24,637 nt of DNA, taken from positions 1 to 24,637 of the forward strand of contig CBHWED010000021.1 in the NCBI GenBank assembly GCA_966112795.1, given 5' to 3'. The notes below the pieces were generated by a model. The model searched no databases. It worked only from the letters and a program-made list of their open reading frames with translations, and was not told the DNA's origin. Source of the stretch: Croceibacterium_A sp966112795. GTDB taxonomy: Bacteria; Pseudomonadota; Alphaproteobacteria; Sphingomonadales; Sphingomonadaceae. The translations under genes and the position numbers were made by a program. Every line of letters begins with the position of its first letter. Position 1 is the first letter of the stretch. Below are positions 23,475 to 24,637 of the stretch, one piece after another.

Positions 23475-23491
23475 GTGCTGCACTGCAGCAC
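23475..23491. promoter_or_regulatory. PhaR-like operator upstream of the thiolase gene
   Basis: GTGCTG and CAGCAC flank CACTG, giving a core CTGC-ACT-GCAG. As I recall, PhaR of Paracoccus denitrificans, a repressor of polyhydroxybutyrate genes, binds CTGC-N3/4-GCAG. The element sits 69 bases before the thiolase ATG on the minus strand, a suitable place for promoter control. A short inverted repeat can arise by chance, so context carries much of the weight. Confidence 0.45.
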
Positions 23492-23572
23492 GATTGCTGA
23501 AGGGCGACACCAGGGCCCGAATGGTCCCAATGTTCGCACTGGCCATGGGTTCGCGGCGAAACGGGCCTGACG

Positions 23573-23604
23573 TGTCGCCTTGGCCGGCGAAACTGTCGCC
23601 TTGG
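23573..23604. repeat. Short direct repeat, 21-bp period
   Basis: TGTCGCCTTGG occurs at 23573-23583 and again at 23594-23604. GGCGACAC at 23503-23510 is the inverse of GTGTCGCC at 23572-23579. No role is evident; these may be remnants of intergenic repeats. Confidence 0.35.
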
Positions 23605-23711
23605 AGGCCGGACGTGATGCCGAGGGGCAAGGGCCGCGGGGGAGATTCTGCGTCATCGGGCAGGGTAAGCCACAAATGGGGGGATGTAGGAAAGTTGTTT
23701 TTTCGCCACTG

Positions 23712-23883
23712 CCTTCCCCCTTGATGGGGGAAGGATACGGAGACTTAGCCTCGCAGGGGCTTAGTCGGAGTTGGATGGGGGTGGAGCGTGCGCACGCATG
23801 CGTCGCGCCATCACCCCCACCCAACTTCGGCTAGGCGGCGGAGCCGCCAAGCCTACCTAACCCTCCCCCATCAAGGGGGAGGG
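23712..23883. repeat. Nested inverted-repeat intergenic element (MITE-like)
   Basis: The ends are two near-identical hairpins: CCTTCCCCC/GGGGGAAGG around TTGAT (23712-23734) and CCCTCCCCC/GGGGGAGGG around ATCAA (23861-23883), inverted relative to each other. Inside, AGTTGGATGGGGGTG (23769-23783) pairs with CACCCCCACCCAACT (23812-23826) with one mismatch. The centre holds the perfect palindrome GCGTGCGCACGC (23786-23797) and the overlapping ACGCATGCGT (23794-23803). The whole can fold into one long cruciform or RNA hairpin. It encodes no protein. Its form fits a non-autonomous, MITE-type repeat inserted between the thiolase and nuo genes; no clear target-site duplication was identified. Confidence 0.7.
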
Positions 23884-23937
23884 GGACAGCCGGGGACAAA
23901 TCGCCGCTCGCTCCGTGAAATAGCGGTTGGCCCGGCC

Positions 23938-23966
23938 TTGCAGTATCCCGACCCACGGCCTAGAGG
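23938..23966 (+). promoter_or_regulatory. Candidate promoter of the nuo operon
   Basis: TTGCAG (23938-23943) and TAGAGG (23961-23966) are spaced by 17 bases and end about 42 bases before the nuoA start. The -35 is reasonable and the -10 is weak. It is the best sigma-70-like pair in the space between the inverted-repeat element and nuoA. Confidence 0.25.
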
Positions 23967-24007
23967 CGCAGCCAAATTCCAGCCTTCGAGTCATCGCAGG
24001 GGCGTTC

Positions 24008-24382
24008 GTGGTCGACCTCAAAGAATACCTGCCGATCCTGATCTTCCTGGCCTTCGCGGCCGGGCTGTCGGCGCTGTTCGTGTTGCTGCCGATGGGCGTG
24101 GCGCGGCTCACCGGCGCGCACAACCCGACGGCCGAAAAGCTCAGCGAGTACGAGTGCGGGTTTCCCGCGTTCGAGGACCCGCGCAGCCAGTTCGACGTGC
24201 GCTTCTACCTGATCGCGATCCTGTTCATCGTGTTCGACCTCGAAGCCGCGTTCCTGTTCCCGTGGGCGGTCAGCCTCGACGTGACCCGCTGGACCGGCTG
24301 GATCACGATGATGGTGTTCCTGTTCGAGCTCGCCATCGGGCTCGCCTACGCATGGAAGAAGGGAGCGCTCGAATGGGAGTGA
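24008..24382 (+). CDS. nuoA: NADH-quinone oxidoreductase subunit A
   Basis: A 124-residue membrane subunit of Complex I. Three membrane helices are visible (about 7-32, 68-90 and 96-115). The family signature YECGFPAFEDPRSQFDVRFY contains the conserved cysteine, and FIVFDLEAAFLFPWAV closes helix 2. The start is a GTG at 24008 with AGGGG five bases upstream; it gives MVDLKEYLPILIFL, a normal NuoA N-terminus, while an upstream ATG at 23927 would add an unlike leader. It overlaps nuoB by 10 bases, indicating translational coupling at the head of a nuo operon. Confidence 0.95.
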   Translation: MVDLKEYLPILIFLAFAAGLSALFVLLPMGVARLTGAHNPTAEKLSEYECGFPAFEDPRSQFDVRFYLIAILFIVFDLEAAFLFPWAVSLDVTRWTGWITMMVFLFELAIGLAYAWKKGALEWE

Positions 24383-24637
24383 TCCAGCCCGCCCAGAACG
24401 GACTTGGGGCCGGCGCTGTCACGCAGCCCGACGCCGATTTCTTCAACAGCCTCAATTCAGAGGTCAGCGACAAGGGCTTCCTCGTCACCAGCACCGAGGA
24501 GCTGTTCCAGTGGGCCCGCACCGGCTCGCTGTGGTGGATGACCTTCGGCCTCGCCTGCTGCGCGGTCGAGATGATCCACGTCAACATGCCGCGCTACGAC
24601 ATGGAGCGCTTCGGCGTCGCCCCGCGCGCCAGCCCGC
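24373..24637 (+). CDS. nuoB: NADH-quinone oxidoreductase subunit B (partial)
   Basis: The first 88 residues of NuoB, cut by the window end. NuoB carries the N2 [4Fe-4S] cluster that passes electrons to quinone in Complex I. The tandem cysteines of the cluster site are visible in WWMTFGLACCAVEMIHV, after GFLVTSTEELFQWARTGSL; the remaining ligands lie beyond the window. The ATG at 24373 overlaps the nuoA end by 10 bases in another frame, as expected for this operon. Confidence 0.96.
   Translation, partial: MGVIQPAQNGLGAGAVTQPDADFFNSLNSEVSDKGFLVTSTEELFQWARTGSLWWMTFGLACCAVEMIHVNMPRYDMERFGVAPRASP

Larger units (their letters stand above)
23407..24007. other. 601-bp intergenic region without a gene
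   Basis: No reading frame here looks coding. The region holds the PhaR-like element, short repeats around 23503-23604, a T-run at about 23697-23703, the nested inverted-repeat element at 23712-23883 and a candidate nuo promoter. It is the longest non-coding stretch in the window and separates the thiolase from the Complex I genes. Confidence 0.7.

Noticed and set aside
23494..23834. Small open frames in the 601-bp gap before nuoA
   Set aside because: They run through the inverted-repeat element or low-complexity G-rich sequence, have no good ribosome site and no conserved features.
1..24637. tRNA, rRNA, CRISPR, transposase or phage genes
   Set aside because: None was recognised on either strand; intergenic gaps are mostly short and show no cloverleaf or regularly spaced repeats.

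Overview
The window reads as chromosomal DNA of a high-GC alphaproteobacterium, most likely a member of the Sphingomonadales. The reasons are the GC-rich codon use, an RNase E with an acidic insertion in its S1 domain and a C-terminal GWW tail, the rne-amiC-PBP1A-prfB gene order that recurs in alphaproteobacteria, a TbpB-like lipoprotein with a Pro-Thr linker, and a nuoA/nuoB pair in Complex I order. The genus cannot be fixed by eye. I see no phage, insertion sequence transposase, CRISPR array, rRNA or tRNA.

Layout. Positions 1-660 hold the tail of an unidentified gene and a small, lower-GC gene (307-534) for a peptide with a double-glycine-type leader and a Thr/Cys-rich core. Next come leftward zapE and sdhB (661-2546), then rightward a DGPF/YCII-domain gene and an ECF42-type sigma factor with a C-terminal helical extension (2720-4463). 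A TGTCGA / CGTC promoter-like pair lies upstream of the DGPF gene and fits the ECF42 consensus I recall. From 4467 to 7880 lie three enzyme genes with no obvious textbook pathway: a D-Ala-D-Ala-ligase-like ATP-grasp protein, a fold-type-I PLP enzyme and a MobA-like nucleotidyltransferase. The first two diverge from a 61-bp gap that carries a perfect 14-bp palindrome.

The middle is housekeeping: rne (leftward), then rightward amiC, mrcA (PBP1A), an exported peroxiredoxin, a terminator, prfB, a predicted lipoprotein methyltransferase and a long nitronate-monooxygenase-like flavoprotein with a four-cysteine C-terminal motif. The right part has a TbpB-like lipoprotein, amtB with no glnK beside it, an SH3-domain exported protein, a small lipoprotein and a thiolase. 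A CTGC-ACT-GCAG element resembling a PhaR operator sits upstream of the thiolase. A 601-bp gap follows, holding a roughly 170-bp nested inverted-repeat element of MITE type, and then nuoA and the start of nuoB (Complex I).

The most interesting items are the Thr/Cys-rich precursor-like peptide, the ATP-grasp/PLP/nucleotidyltransferase set with its palindromic divergent promoter, the ECF42-DGPF module with its matching promoter, the lipoprotein methyltransferase, and the cysteine motif on the nitronate-monooxygenase-like protein. All functions are inferred from reading motifs; no database search was run.
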